NCBI RefSeq assembly: GCF_900187385.1
Contig: NZ_FYEY01000001.1
Coordinates: 1,426,001 to 1,490,000 of the forward strand
DNA length: 64,000 nt
Origin: Streptomyces sp. 2114.4
Lineage (GTDB): Bacteria > Actinomycetota > Actinomycetes > Streptomycetales > Streptomycetaceae
Direction of reading: 5' to 3'
Shown piece after piece: positions 28,830-37,105 of the stretch. Position numbers and translations under genes: made by a program. Below the pieces are notes generated by a model. The model saw only the letters and a list, made by a program, of their open reading frames with translations. It was not told where the DNA came from and did no database searches. Positions within the stretch are counted from its first letter, which is position 1, and each line of letters begins with the position of its first letter.

Positions 28830-29750
28830 GCGGGTCAGCCCCAGCAACTCGCGGGCCGGGCCCGCCGGCCGCTGACCGGCGGGCCACACGGCCCGCAGCT
28901 CCCGGCCGAGCCGCAGCTCCCGCACCGGAATCTCGACCAGCCGGCGCGCGGTCAGCTCCTCCCCGACCGCGAGTTCACTGAGCACGGACGGTGCCGCCTC
29001 GCTCACCACGGCCGCCTTCACGGCGGTGGTCGAGGCGAGCTCCAGGAGCGGTTCGGCCAGCCCGCCGTGCCGGGCGAGCGCCGCATCCAGCACCTGGCGG
29101 GTTCCCGAGCCCCGCTCGCGCAGGATCAGCGGAGTGGCGGCGAGTTCGGCGACGGTCAGCTCCCCCCGGCGCCGGGCCCACGGGTGCGAGGGAGCGGCGA
29201 CCACGACCAGCCGGTCCTGCCCGATGACGGTCCCGTCCAGCCCCGCCGGCACCTGCAGCCCCTCCACGAAGCCGAGGTCCGCTTCCCCGCCCAGCAGCCG
29301 CTCGGCCACCGCGCCGGAATTGCCCGCCAGCAGCGATACGGCGGTCCCGGGCCGCCGCGCGCGCAGGGCGATCAGCCACCCCGGCAGCAGATACTCGGCG
29401 ATGGTCATGCTGGCCGCGACCCGCAGCCTTGAATCGCGCTGCCCCCGCAGCGCCTGCGCACCGGCGTCGAAGGCCTCGGCGGCCTCCACCACCCGGCGCG
29501 CCCAGTCCGTCACCAGGGCCCCGGCCTCCGTCAGCCGGGAGCCGCGCGGCGAGCGTTCGACCAGCGCCACTCCCAACTGCCGCTCCATCGAGCGGATACG
29601 GCTGCTGGCGGCGGGCTGGGAAATGCCCCGCGCCCGCGCGGCCCGCCCCAGACTCCCGAGCCGGGCGACGGCGAGCAGCAGCTCCAGCGCACCGAGGTCC
29701 GGGACCCGGTGCGCCAGCGAAACGGCGGCGGGCCGGGTCTCACCACTCAT
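28818..29750 (-). CDS. LysR-family regulator
   Basis: The 310-residue protein has an N-terminal winged helix (about 18-77: LELLLAVARLGSLGRAARAR, then ISQPAASSRIRSMERQLGV). The LysR effector domain follows with both subdomains. It is divergent from the TDT transporter gene, the usual arrangement for a LysR protein that activates its neighbour. A canonical T-N11-A repeat sits at 29764-29780 in the 86-bp gap. The effector is unknown. The 3' end runs into the 27-bp repeat. Confidence 0.9.
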   Translation of the reverse strand: MSGETRPAAVSLAHRVPDLGALELLLAVARLGSLGRAARARGISQPAASSRIRSMERQLGVALVERSPRGSRLTEAGALVTDWARRVVEAAEAFDAGAQALRGQRDSRLRVAASMTIAEYLLPGWLIALRARRPGTAVSLLAGNSGAVAERLLGGEADLGFVEGLQVPAGLDGTVIGQDRLVVVAAPSHPWARRRGELTVAELAATPLILRERGSGTRQVLDAALARHGGLAEPLLELASTTAVKAAVVSEAAPSVLSELAVGEELTARRLVEIPVRELRLGRELRAVWPAGQRPAGPARELLGLTRGAS

Positions 29751-29763
29751 AAGTCCCCCTGCA

Positions 29764-29780
29764 CATAACCCCAGCTTATG
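29764..29780. promoter_or_regulatory. LysR box
   Basis: CATAA-CCCCAGC-TTATG is a perfect 5-7-5 inverted repeat with the T-N11-A core of LysR sites. It lies 14 bp before the regulator start and 57 bp before the transporter start. Confidence 0.7.
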
Positions 29781-29836
29781 CCCTCATAGACACAAGGTCC
29801 CTGGTGGCGGCCGTCCCGGGCGCCGACGCTGTTGTC

Positions 29837-30997
29837 ATGGCATCTCTCGCGCAAGCACCTTCCCGCCCCGGCACCGCCGCCGGGACCGGCCCCGGCACCC
29901 GTCCCGGCACCCCCGATACCGCGCCCTCGGTCCGCCATCTCGGGCCGAACTGGTACGCCGCCGTCATGGGCACCGCGATCGTCGCCAACGCCGGCACGGT
30001 CCTGCCGCTCACCGCCCCCGGCCTGCACACCGCCCTCCAGGTCGTCTGGGCACTGTCGGCGCTGATGCTGCTGACGCTGCTGGCCGCGCGGGCCGTGCAC
30101 TGGGCGCGCCACGGCGACCAGGCGCGCACCCATCTGCTCGACCCGGCCGTCGCCCCCTTCTACGGATGCCTGGCCATGGCCCTGCTGGCGGTCGGCGGCG
30201 GCACACTCGCCGTGGGCCGGGATGTCCTCGGCGAACCGGCCGCGGTGGCCGCGGATGCCACGCTGTGGATCCTGGGCACCCTCGTCGGCCTCACCTGCGC
30301 CGCCGGGATCCCGTACCTGATGGTGGCCCGGCACCGCATCGAGCCGGGCAGCGCCTCTCCCGTCTGGCTGCTGCCGCTGGTCGCTCCCATGGTGTCGGCG
30401 GCGCTGGGCCCGGCCCTGGTGCCGTATCTGCCGGCCGGCCAGTGGCGGGCGGCCCTGCTGTTCGCCTGCTACGCGCTGTTCGGCATGTCGCTGCTGGCCA
30501 CGCTGCTCGTCCTGCCGCTCGTGCTGTCCCGGCTGATCCACCACGGCCCGCTCCCCCTCGCGCTCACCCCCACGCTGTTCCTCGTCCTGGGCCCCCTGGG
30601 GCAGTCCACCACCGCGGTGGCCAACCTCGCCCATGCCGCACCGGGCGTCGTGGACTCCTCCTCCGCGCACGCCATGGGCGCCTTCGCGGTGCTCTACGGC
30701 GTCCCGGTCATGGGCTTCGCCCTCCTCTGGCTGGCGATCGCCACCGCACTGGTGGTGCGCGCCGTCCGCAACGGCATGGGTTTCGCGATGACCTGGTGGG
30801 GCTTCACCTTCCCGCTCGGGACCTGCGTCACGGGTGCAGTGGGGCTGGCCCGGCGCACCGGTCTGACCGCCTTCGACTGGCTCGCGGTGGGCCTGTTCGC
30901 GCTTCTGGTGACGGCCGTGGCGGTGGCCGCCACCCGGACCGCCGCCGGCCTGGCCCACGGCCGCCTGCTCGCGCCGCCCCGGCCGGTCGCCTCGTAG
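29837..30997 (+). CDS. TDT-family transporter (TehA/SLAC1-like)
   Basis: From ATG 29837 the protein is 386 residues with about ten transmembrane helices. The first carries HLGPNWYAAVMGTAIVANAG, the typical start of the tellurite-resistance/dicarboxylate transporter family, which also includes sulfite exporters and the SLAC1 channel. A cytosolic proline-rich head of about 40 residues precedes it. Substrate is not readable; anions such as sulfite or C4-dicarboxylates are family options. The divergent LysR gene probably controls it. Confidence 0.85.
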   Translation: MASLAQAPSRPGTAAGTGPGTRPGTPDTAPSVRHLGPNWYAAVMGTAIVANAGTVLPLTAPGLHTALQVVWALSALMLLTLLAARAVHWARHGDQARTHLLDPAVAPFYGCLAMALLAVGGGTLAVGRDVLGEPAAVAADATLWILGTLVGLTCAAGIPYLMVARHRIEPGSASPVWLLPLVAPMVSAALGPALVPYLPAGQWRAALLFACYALFGMSLLATLLVLPLVLSRLIHHGPLPLALTPTLFLVLGPLGQSTTAVANLAHAAPGVVDSSSAHAMGAFAVLYGVPVMGFALLWLAIATALVVRAVRNGMGFAMTWWGFTFPLGTCVTGAVGLARRTGLTAFDWLAVGLFALLVTAVAVAATRTAAGLAHGRLLAPPRPVAS

Positions 30998-31060
30998 GGG
31001 GTGTCTGCCTCAACCGTGGTGCGCCGCCCGACCACGCAGCCGTCGTACGCCGCCCCTCAC

Positions 31061-31074
31061 CTGGCCGCGGCCAG
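31061..31074. terminator. Weak terminator between convergent genes
   Basis: CTGGCCGCGGCCAG is a perfect 14-bp palindrome between the transporter gene and the metal-receptor gene. The hairpin would be short, so the call is tentative. Confidence 0.35.
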
Positions 31075-31088
31075 GGCCTCACGCTCCC

Positions 31089-31865
31089 TCACCGCGCCGC
31101 GGCCAAGGCCCCGGACAGTTCCGCCGGAGCGCGTACCAGGGACGGCCCGTACCAGGTCAGATACCGGCCGCTGACCAGCGCGGCGGGCAGGCCCGGGAAC
31201 GCCTCGGGACCGTCCTCGGCGCTGAAACGGTAGGGCTCGTCGGGCAGCACCACCAGGTCGGCGCCGCAGGCCAGGAGCGCGTCGAGCGGGATGCGGGGGT
31301 AGCGGTCGGCATGGTCCGCGTAGTGATGGCGGACGCCCAGCCGGGCCAGGAGGTCGCCGGCGAAGGTGTCCCGGCCCAGCACCATCCACGGGCGCCGCCA
31401 GACGGGCACCACCGCCGTCCTTCCCCAAGCTCTCAACTCCGTTCGAGCAGGGGAGACCCCAATCGCCGCCGGGACCGGCAGCTCGCGCCAGGCGGCCTCG
31501 GCGGCGTCCAGCCACGGGGGCCGGGCCAGCCCGCAGCCGTGGACGAGGACCCGCTCCAGCTCCCGGAACGCCTGCGGCAGGGTCCGTACCTCGGTGACCA
31601 GCACCGCGATCCCGGCGGCGCGCAGCGCGGCGAGATCCGGCTCCCGGTTCTCCTCCTCGTTGGCGAGCACCAGATCGGGGGCGAGGGCGGCGATCCGCTC
31701 CGTGTCCGGGTTCTTGGTGCCGCCGATACGGACGACATCGAGCCCGGCCGGCTCGCTGCACCAGTCGGTGGCCCCCACCAGCAGGCCGGGGGCGGTGCGG
31801 GCGAGGGCCTCCGTCAGCGAGGGCACGAGGGAGACCACGCGGTGCGGCGGAGTGCGGCTCATCAT
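31089..31865 (-). CDS. Helical-backbone metal receptor-like protein without export signal
   Basis: The 258-residue protein from ATG 31865 has the BtuF/FecB-type layout: RVVSLVPSLTEALA, a first domain with LAPDLVLANEEENREPD, a long backbone helix and a second domain ending in a tryptophan/tyrosine-rich stretch. The fold normally belongs to ABC binding proteins for cobalamin or iron complexes, but here there is no signal peptide or lipobox and no permease gene. It may be a cytosolic relative with another role. A second methionine follows at once (31862), so the start may shift by one codon. Confidence 0.75.
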   Translation of the reverse strand: MMSRTPPHRVVSLVPSLTEALARTAPGLLVGATDWCSEPAGLDVVRIGGTKNPDTERIAALAPDLVLANEEENREPDLAALRAAGIAVLVTEVRTLPQAFRELERVLVHGCGLARPPWLDAAEAAWRELPVPAAIGVSPARTELRAWGRTAVVPVWRRPWMVLGRDTFAGDLLARLGVRHHYADHADRYPRIPLDALLACGADLVVLPDEPYRFSAEDGPEAFPGLPAALVSGRYLTWYGPSLVRAPAELSGALAAAR

Positions 31866-32001
31866 GGCGCCAGCCTCGCACGGACCGGCCCGCCCCGGCC
31901 GGACCGCGCCCGGGCGCACAACCGGATCCGTGCGCACGCATTCCGTTGCGCCTTCCGTCCCGCCTTCCGTCCCGCATTGCGTCCCGCGGGCCGGATACGG
32001 C

Positions 32002-32038
32002 CGAGCCCCGCCACCGAAGGATCCGGTGACGGGGCTCG
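32002..32038 (-). terminator. Terminator of the betaine transporter operon
   Basis: A stem of about 14 bp with one mismatch (from 32002 to 32038, arms CGAGCCCCGCCACCG-like and complement) lies 28 bp past the stop of the permease-receptor gene. Confidence 0.65.
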
Positions 32039-32065
32039 CCGCACTGACGTGGGCGCCGATGAGGG

Positions 32066-34675
32066 CTACTTCACGGGTGCCATCTTGTCGACGATGCCCG
32101 GATGGGCATCGATCCACTTCTGGACGCCCTTGTTCTCGTTGCCCTTGCCGGCCGCCTGAATGTCCTTCTCCAGGCTGCCGAGCTCATCGGCGCTCATCTT
32201 CCAGTTCTTCAACCAGCGGTGGAACTCCGGGAACTTGTCCGGGAAGCTCTTGTTGCCGATCGTCTTGATCTGGTTGTTGGCGCCCCAGGTGCCCTGGGGG
32301 TCCTTGAGCTTGGTGAGGTGGTACTTGCTGTACGCCCAGTGCGGGGACCACAGGACCACCGCGATGGGCTCCTTCTTGGCGTAGGCCCGCTCCAGCTCGG
32401 TGAGCATGGCGCTGGTCCCGGCCTCGGTGACGTCGAAGCCGTCCAGGCCGTACGCGGGAGACACCACGCTCTTGAGGCGCTTCATCTCGCCGGTGCCCGG
32501 CTCGATACCGATGATCTTGCCGCCGAAGGTGTCCTTGTGCTTGCGCAGGTCGTCCAGGGTCTTCACGCCCTTGACGTAGGACGGTACGGCGATCTCCAGC
32601 GAGGTCTTGTCGTACCAGGCCCCGACATCGACGAGATCGTTCTTGTACTTGTCCCAGTACTGCTTCTGCGCCACCGGAAGCCAGCCGTCGGTTTCGACAT
32701 CGATCTGCCCCGTCGACAACCCGGTCCACATCGGGCCGACATCGAGGTTCTGCAGCTTCGGCTTGTAGCCCCGCTTCTCCAGGATGTTCTTCCAGAGATA
32801 CGTGGTGGCGATGCCCTCGTCCCACGCCGGGTAGCCCATGGTCGGGGCCTTGCCCGCGTCCTTGCCCTTGGCGTACTGGGCCTTGGCGGACGGCGCCAGC
32901 TTGTTGACCAGGCCCGGGTGCTGCTTGAGCCAGGCGCGGACGCCCTCCTGCTCATGCCCGGTACCGGCGTTCTTGACCGCGCTCTCGAGGCTGGTGAGCT
33001 GCTTCTCGTCCAGGTGGAAGTTCTTCATCCAGCCGGCGACCTGGGGCTCGTCGTGGGAGAAGCCCTTGCGGCCCAGCATGTGCAGGCTGTCCCCGGAGCC
33101 GAAGGAGCCCTTGGGGTCCTTGAGCTTGGTCAGCTTGTACTTGTCGTAGGCCCAGTGCGGCGACCACAGCGTGACGGCGATCGGCTTCTTGTCGTGGATC
33201 GAGCGGTCCAGCTCGGTGAGCATGGACGAGGTGCTGGACTCCATGACCTTGTACTCGCCGCCCAGGCCGTAATCCTTGAGGACCTTGTCCTTGAGGATCT
33301 TCATCTCGCCCGCGCCCGGCTCGATTCCGACGATCTTGCCGCCGAAGGTGCCGCTCTTGCCCTTGAGGTCGTCCAGGGTCTTGACGTCCTTCATGTAGGA
33401 CGGGACCGCGATCTCCAGCGAGGTCTTGTCGTACCAGGCGCCCAGGTCCTCGAGCTTGTCCTTGTACTTCTTCCAGTACTCCGCGTGGGTCGTCGGCAGC
33501 CAGGCGTTGGTCTGGACGTCGATGTCACCGCGGGCCTGGCCGGTGAAGAGCGGGCCGGCGTCCAGGGCCTGGGCCCGGGGCTTGTAGCCGCGCTGTTCGA
33601 GGATCTCCTTCCACAGGAAGGTCGTGGCCTTGCCCTCGTCCCAGTTGACGTAGCCGAGGCTGATCGGCCGGCCGTTGCCGTCGGTGCCGCCCGCGCCGCT
33701 GCCCTTGTCCTTGCCGAGGACACTCATCCCGCCGGCGACCAGCGCGAGCACGACCACTGCGACCGTCGCCAGCGAGGTCGTGGGCTTCCACCGGAGGAAC
33801 TTCAGGCCGCCGAGCGCGGCCTGCGCCTTGGCCAGCGCGCGCCGGCCGAGCGGTGAGACCCGCTGGTTGAGCGCGCTGGTCATCCGGTCCAGGTACACCG
33901 CGAGGATGACGACCGCGAGACCGCCCTCCGCGCCCAGCTTCACATCGACCGAGCTGAGCGAGAGGTAGACGGTGCCGCCGAGACCGGCACCGCCGACCAT
34001 GCCGGCGATGACGACCATGGACAGCGCCAGCATGATGACCTGGTTGATACCGGCCATGATCGTCGGCAGCGCGAGCGGCAGCTGTACGCGGAAGAGCGTG
34101 CGCCGCGGATGGGTGCCGAACGCGTCGGCCGCCTCGACGAGTTCACCGTCGACCTGCCGGATGCCCAGTTCAGTCATGCGGACCGCGGGCGGCATGGAGA
34201 AGACGATGGTCGACACGATGCCGGGGACGGCGCCCAGGCCGAAGAAGAGGATGCCGGGGATCAGGTAGACCATCGCGGGCATCGTCTGCATCAGGTCCAG
34301 TACCGGACGCACCGCTCCGCTGACGGCACGGTTGCGGGCCGCCCAGATACCGAGGGGGACGGCGACGGCGACCGTGATGATGCAGGCCACCAGCACCAGC
34401 GAGAGCGACTGCATGGTCTGGTGCCACTGCTCGATCGAATCGATCAGGGCGAAGCCGATGAAAGTCAGCACGGCGGCCGGCAGCCCCCGCAGCCACCAGG
34501 CGATCACCGCGAAAATGCCCGTCAGGAGCAGCGGTGTGGGGCCGGAGAGGACCGTGAGGATGCCGTCGTAGAAGCCGCCCAGCACGGTCGTGACGAAGTG
34601 GAAAAGCCACTCGGCGTGGTCCCGCAGCCATTCGACCAGGCTGTCGGCCCAACTGCCTATCGGGATCCTAGGCAC
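32066..34675 (-). CDS. Glycine betaine ABC permease fused to two substrate-binding domains
   Basis: At 869 residues this is a three-part protein. Residues about 1-300 form a ProW/OpuAB-like permease with the EAA loop (VEAADAFGTHPRRTLFRVQL). A further membrane helix follows at about 303-325 (TTSLATVAVVVLALVAGG). Two OpuAC-like binding domains come next, about 340-605 and 622-869, clearly duplicated: both carry WDEG near the start, YDKTSLEIAVPSY, FGGKI and VTLWSPHWAY or VVLWSPHWAY. The tryptophans suit betaine binding. Fusion of receptor to permease is known in OpuA systems; two tandem receptors per chain is less usual and would give four per transporter dimer. It overlaps the ATPase gene by 8 bp. 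Confidence 0.9.
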   Translation of the reverse strand: MPRIPIGSWADSLVEWLRDHAEWLFHFVTTVLGGFYDGILTVLSGPTPLLLTGIFAVIAWWLRGLPAAVLTFIGFALIDSIEQWHQTMQSLSLVLVACIITVAVAVPLGIWAARNRAVSGAVRPVLDLMQTMPAMVYLIPGILFFGLGAVPGIVSTIVFSMPPAVRMTELGIRQVDGELVEAADAFGTHPRRTLFRVQLPLALPTIMAGINQVIMLALSMVVIAGMVGGAGLGGTVYLSLSSVDVKLGAEGGLAVVILAVYLDRMTSALNQRVSPLGRRALAKAQAALGGLKFLRWKPTTSLATVAVVVLALVAGGMSVLGKDKGSGAGGTDGNGRPISLGYVNWDEGKATTFLWKEILEQRGYKPRAQALDAGPLFTGQARGDIDVQTNAWLPTTHAEYWKKYKDKLEDLGAWYDKTSLEIAVPSYMKDVKTLDDLKGKSGTFGGKIVGIEPGAGEMKILKDKVLKDYGLGGEYKVMESSTSSMLTELDRSIHDKKPIAVTLWSPHWAYDKYKLTKLKDPKGSFGSGDSLHMLGRKGFSHDEPQVAGWMKNFHLDEKQLTSLESAVKNAGTGHEQEGVRAWLKQHPGLVNKLAPSAKAQYAKGKDAGKAPTMGYPAWDEGIATTYLWKNILEKRGYKPKLQNLDVGPMWTGLSTGQIDVETDGWLPVAQKQYWDKYKNDLVDVGAWYDKTSLEIAVPSYVKGVKTLDDLRKHKDTFGGKIIGIEPGTGEMKRLKSVVSPAYGLDGFDVTEAGTSAMLTELERAYAKKEPIAVVLWSPHWAYSKYHLTKLKDPQGTWGANNQIKTIGNKSFPDKFPEFHRWLKNWKMSADELGSLEKDIQAAGKGNENKGVQKWIDAHPGIVDKMAPVK

Positions 34676-35912
34676 CGGCGTTCACCTTGTCCTCGGGGTC
34701 GTGGTCCGTGGACGTGTTCCCGGACGTGGGCTCGGACGTGGGCTCGGAGGTCTTCGCCACCGGTGTCTTCTCGGCCGGTGTCGTCTCCGTGGCCGTCCCG
34801 CCGTCGGCCTCGGCCGGGGCGGGGCCGGCCGGGGCCGGGCTCAGCTCCGCGGCCTCCCCGAGGACGGCCAGCAGCCGCTCGGCCGTGACGGCCCCGACCA
34901 GAGCACCCTGCTCATCGGTCACGGCGACCGGAACGCTGCTGGCCGAACAGGGCGTGAACAGCTCGACCAGCGGGGTGTCGACCCCGACCGTGGCGGGCGC
35001 CGCGGCCCGGAACTCCGCCGCGGTGGCGAGCTTCTTGCCCTCCGGGGTCGTGGCGCCGAGCACGGTCCCGACCTCGGCCATGATCGCGCCCGCGGTCAGC
35101 ACCCGGGTGCGGTCCACGTCCTGGGTGAAGGAGGCGACATAGTCGTTGGCCGGTGTGACGAGGATGTCCTCGGCACTGCCGATCTGCACGATCCGGCCGT
35201 CACGCATCACGGCGATCCGGTCGCCGAGCCGCATGGCTTCGTTCAGGTCGTGGGTGATGAAGACGATGGTCTTCTTCAGCGACTTCTGCAGCTCCAGCAG
35301 CTGGTCCTGCATATCGCGGCGGATCAGCGGGTCGAGGGCGCTGAAGGACTCGTCCATCAGCAGCAGATCGGCGTTGGTGGCCAGCGCGCGGGCCAGTCCC
35401 ACGCGCTGCTGCATACCGCCGGACAGCTCGTCGGGCCAGGACTTCTCCCAGCCCTTGAGCCCGGTGAGTTCCAGCGCTTCGGTGGCGCGCGCGGTACGCT
35501 CGGCGCGCGGTACGCCCTGCACTTCGAGGCCGTAGGCGGCGTTCTCCAGCACACTGCGGTGCGGGAAGAGCGCGAAGTGCTGGAAGACCATGGAGATCTT
35601 CTGGGAACGGACCTTGCGCAGCTCCTTGTCGCTGAGCGACGTCAGGTCCTGGCCGTCGAAGCGGACGGTCCCCGAGGTCGGCTCCAACAGCCCGTTGAGG
35701 GTGCGCAGCAGGGTGGACTTGCCCGATCCGGACAGACCCATGACGACGAATATCTGGCCCTCGTCGACCTCGATCGAGGCGTCGATCACCGCGGCGGTGG
35801 TGCCTTCGGCCCGCAGCTCCTCCCGGTCGGCGCCGGCTTCGAGTTTGCGGACCGCGTCCTCGGGTCGTCTGCCGAACACCTTGTACAGATGCTCGGCTTG
35901 CAGCCTGGCCAC
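34668..35912 (-). CDS. Glycine betaine ABC transporter ATPase (ProV/OpuAA type)
   Basis: The 414-residue protein has Walker A (GLSGSGKST), signature LSGGMQQRVG, Walker B LLLMDES and the H-loop ITHDLNEAM. A C-terminal region (about 270-355) corresponds to the CBS part that senses ionic strength in OpuA; only about one CBS-like unit is evident (VPVAVTDEQGALVGAVTAER). The last 60 residues are repetitive and disordered (SEPTSEPTSG). It starts the two-gene osmoprotectant import operon with the permease-receptor fusion. Confidence 0.92.
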   Translation of the reverse strand: MARLQAEHLYKVFGRRPEDAVRKLEAGADREELRAEGTTAAVIDASIEVDEGQIFVVMGLSGSGKSTLLRTLNGLLEPTSGTVRFDGQDLTSLSDKELRKVRSQKISMVFQHFALFPHRSVLENAAYGLEVQGVPRAERTARATEALELTGLKGWEKSWPDELSGGMQQRVGLARALATNADLLLMDESFSALDPLIRRDMQDQLLELQKSLKKTIVFITHDLNEAMRLGDRIAVMRDGRIVQIGSAEDILVTPANDYVASFTQDVDRTRVLTAGAIMAEVGTVLGATTPEGKKLATAAEFRAAAPATVGVDTPLVELFTPCSASSVPVAVTDEQGALVGAVTAERLLAVLGEAAELSPAPAGPAPAEADGGTATETTPAEKTPVAKTSEPTSEPTSGNTSTDHDPEDKVNAGA

Positions 35913-35994
35913 ATATGCCTCTCTTGTCGATTGAGGGACGACCTGCCACCCCCGTAGCCAGGTCGTGGAGCGGCACGGGTTCCGCCCGCCTTTA

Positions 35995-36021
35995 CCGGTC
36001 GAAAGGTTGAATCTCGACCGG
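35995..36021. promoter_or_regulatory. Inverted repeat upstream of the betaine transporter operon
   Basis: CCGGTCGA (35995-36002) and TCGACCGG (36014-36021) form a perfect 8-bp repeat with an 11-bp spacer. It is about 83 bp before the ATPase gene start, within its promoter region, and could be a regulator site for osmotic control. No binding protein is indicated. Confidence 0.45.
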
Positions 36022-36115
36022 GTCCACTCCGGTTGCGCGCCTGCCCTTCTTTATCTGGCTCAAACAAGTCAGTGATTCAACTCACATCCGCGTGACGTAT
36101 GGGGCATACGGCAAG

Positions 36116-37054
36116 ATGCGGGATGTGACTCGACGCCTGATGCTCCTCGACACCGCCTCTCTCTACTTCCGCGCCTATTTCGGGGTACCGGAATCAGTCA
36201 AGGCCCCGGACGGCACCCCGGTGAACGCGGTACGCGGCCTGCTGGACTTCATCGCCCGGCTCGTCCAGGACCACCACCCCGACGACCTGGTCGCCTGCAT
36301 GGACTTCGACTGGCGCCCCCAGTGGCGGGTCGATCTGATCCCCTCGTACAAGGCGCACCGGGTCGCCGAGGAAGCCCCGGCCGGCTCCACGGAGCCCGAC
36401 GAGGAGGAGATCCCCGACACCCTCTCGCCGCAGGTCCCGGTCATCGAGGACGTCCTGGACGCCCTGGGCATCGCCCGCATCGGGGCGGCCGGCTACGAGG
36501 CCGATGACGTCATCGGCACCCTGACCGCACAGGCGAAGGGCCCGGTGGACATCGTCACCGGCGACCGCGACCTCTTCCAGCTCGTCGACGACCGGCGCGG
36601 CATCCGCATCCTCTATCCACTCAAGGGCGTCGGCACCCTCCAGATCACCGACGAGGCCCTGTTGCGCGAGAAGTACGGGGTGGACGGCCCCGGTTACGCC
36701 GATCTGGCGCTGTTGCGCGGCGACCCCAGCGACGGCCTGCCCGGCGTACCGGGCATCGGCGAGAAGACCGCCGCCAAACTGCTGGACACCTACGGCGACC
36801 TGGCCGGCATCATGGCCGCCGCCGACGACCCGGCCTCGAAGGTGACCCCCGCCCAGCGCAAGCGGCTGCTGGAGGCGCGCCCCTATCTGACCGTCGCCCC
36901 CAAGGTCGTGAAGGTGGCCACCGACGTGCCCGTCCCCGCCGTCGACCACACCCTGCCGGCCGAACCGGCCGACCCCGAGCGCCTGGAGGCGCTGGCCGCC
37001 CAATGGGGCCTCGGCGGAGCCCTGCAGCGCCTGCTCCTCACCCTCCGCCGCTGA
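36116..37054 (+). CDS. 5'-3' exonuclease, Pol I N-terminal type
   Basis: The flap-nuclease domain occupies the whole protein: LMLLDTASLYFRAYFG, CMDFDWRPQWRVD, EADDVIGTLT and TGDRDLFQLV provide the acidic metal ligands, and GVPGIGEKTAAKLL is the helix-hairpin-helix for DNA. It therefore resembles the 5' nuclease part of DNA polymerase I as a stand-alone enzyme (about 312 residues), a common second copy in actinobacteria for flap removal in replication or repair. The start is uncertain among GTG 36092, ATG 36116 and GTG 36125; none has a strong ribosome site. Confidence 0.88.
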   Translation: MRDVTRRLMLLDTASLYFRAYFGVPESVKAPDGTPVNAVRGLLDFIARLVQDHHPDDLVACMDFDWRPQWRVDLIPSYKAHRVAEEAPAGSTEPDEEEIPDTLSPQVPVIEDVLDALGIARIGAAGYEADDVIGTLTAQAKGPVDIVTGDRDLFQLVDDRRGIRILYPLKGVGTLQITDEALLREKYGVDGPGYADLALLRGDPSDGLPGVPGIGEKTAAKLLDTYGDLAGIMAAADDPASKVTPAQRKRLLEARPYLTVAPKVVKVATDVPVPAVDHTLPAEPADPERLEALAAQWGLGGALQRLLLTLRR

Positions 37055-37060
37055 CACCTG

Positions 37061-37079
37061 TTAGGTTAGGTATACCTAA
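37061..37079 (+). promoter_or_regulatory. Iron box (DmdR/IdeR operator)
   Basis: TTAGGTTAGGTATACCTAA closely matches the 19-bp operator bound by DmdR/IdeR iron repressors in actinobacteria. It is 27 bp before the GTG of the siderophore-interacting protein, so that gene should be repressed when iron is plentiful. Confidence 0.88.
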
Positions 37080-37105
37080 CAATTCACGCATCAGGGGAGA
37101 TTGCC

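Noticed and set aside
28516..28887. Minus-strand protein with nine-residue VPGPWG-like repeats
   Set aside because: It is produced by the 27-bp tandem repeat and overlaps two real genes; it has no ribosome site.
31940..31990. Short direct repeats of CTTCCGTCCCGC type
   Set aside because: Only about two clean copies and no link to a gene or hairpin; probably slippage in a spacer.
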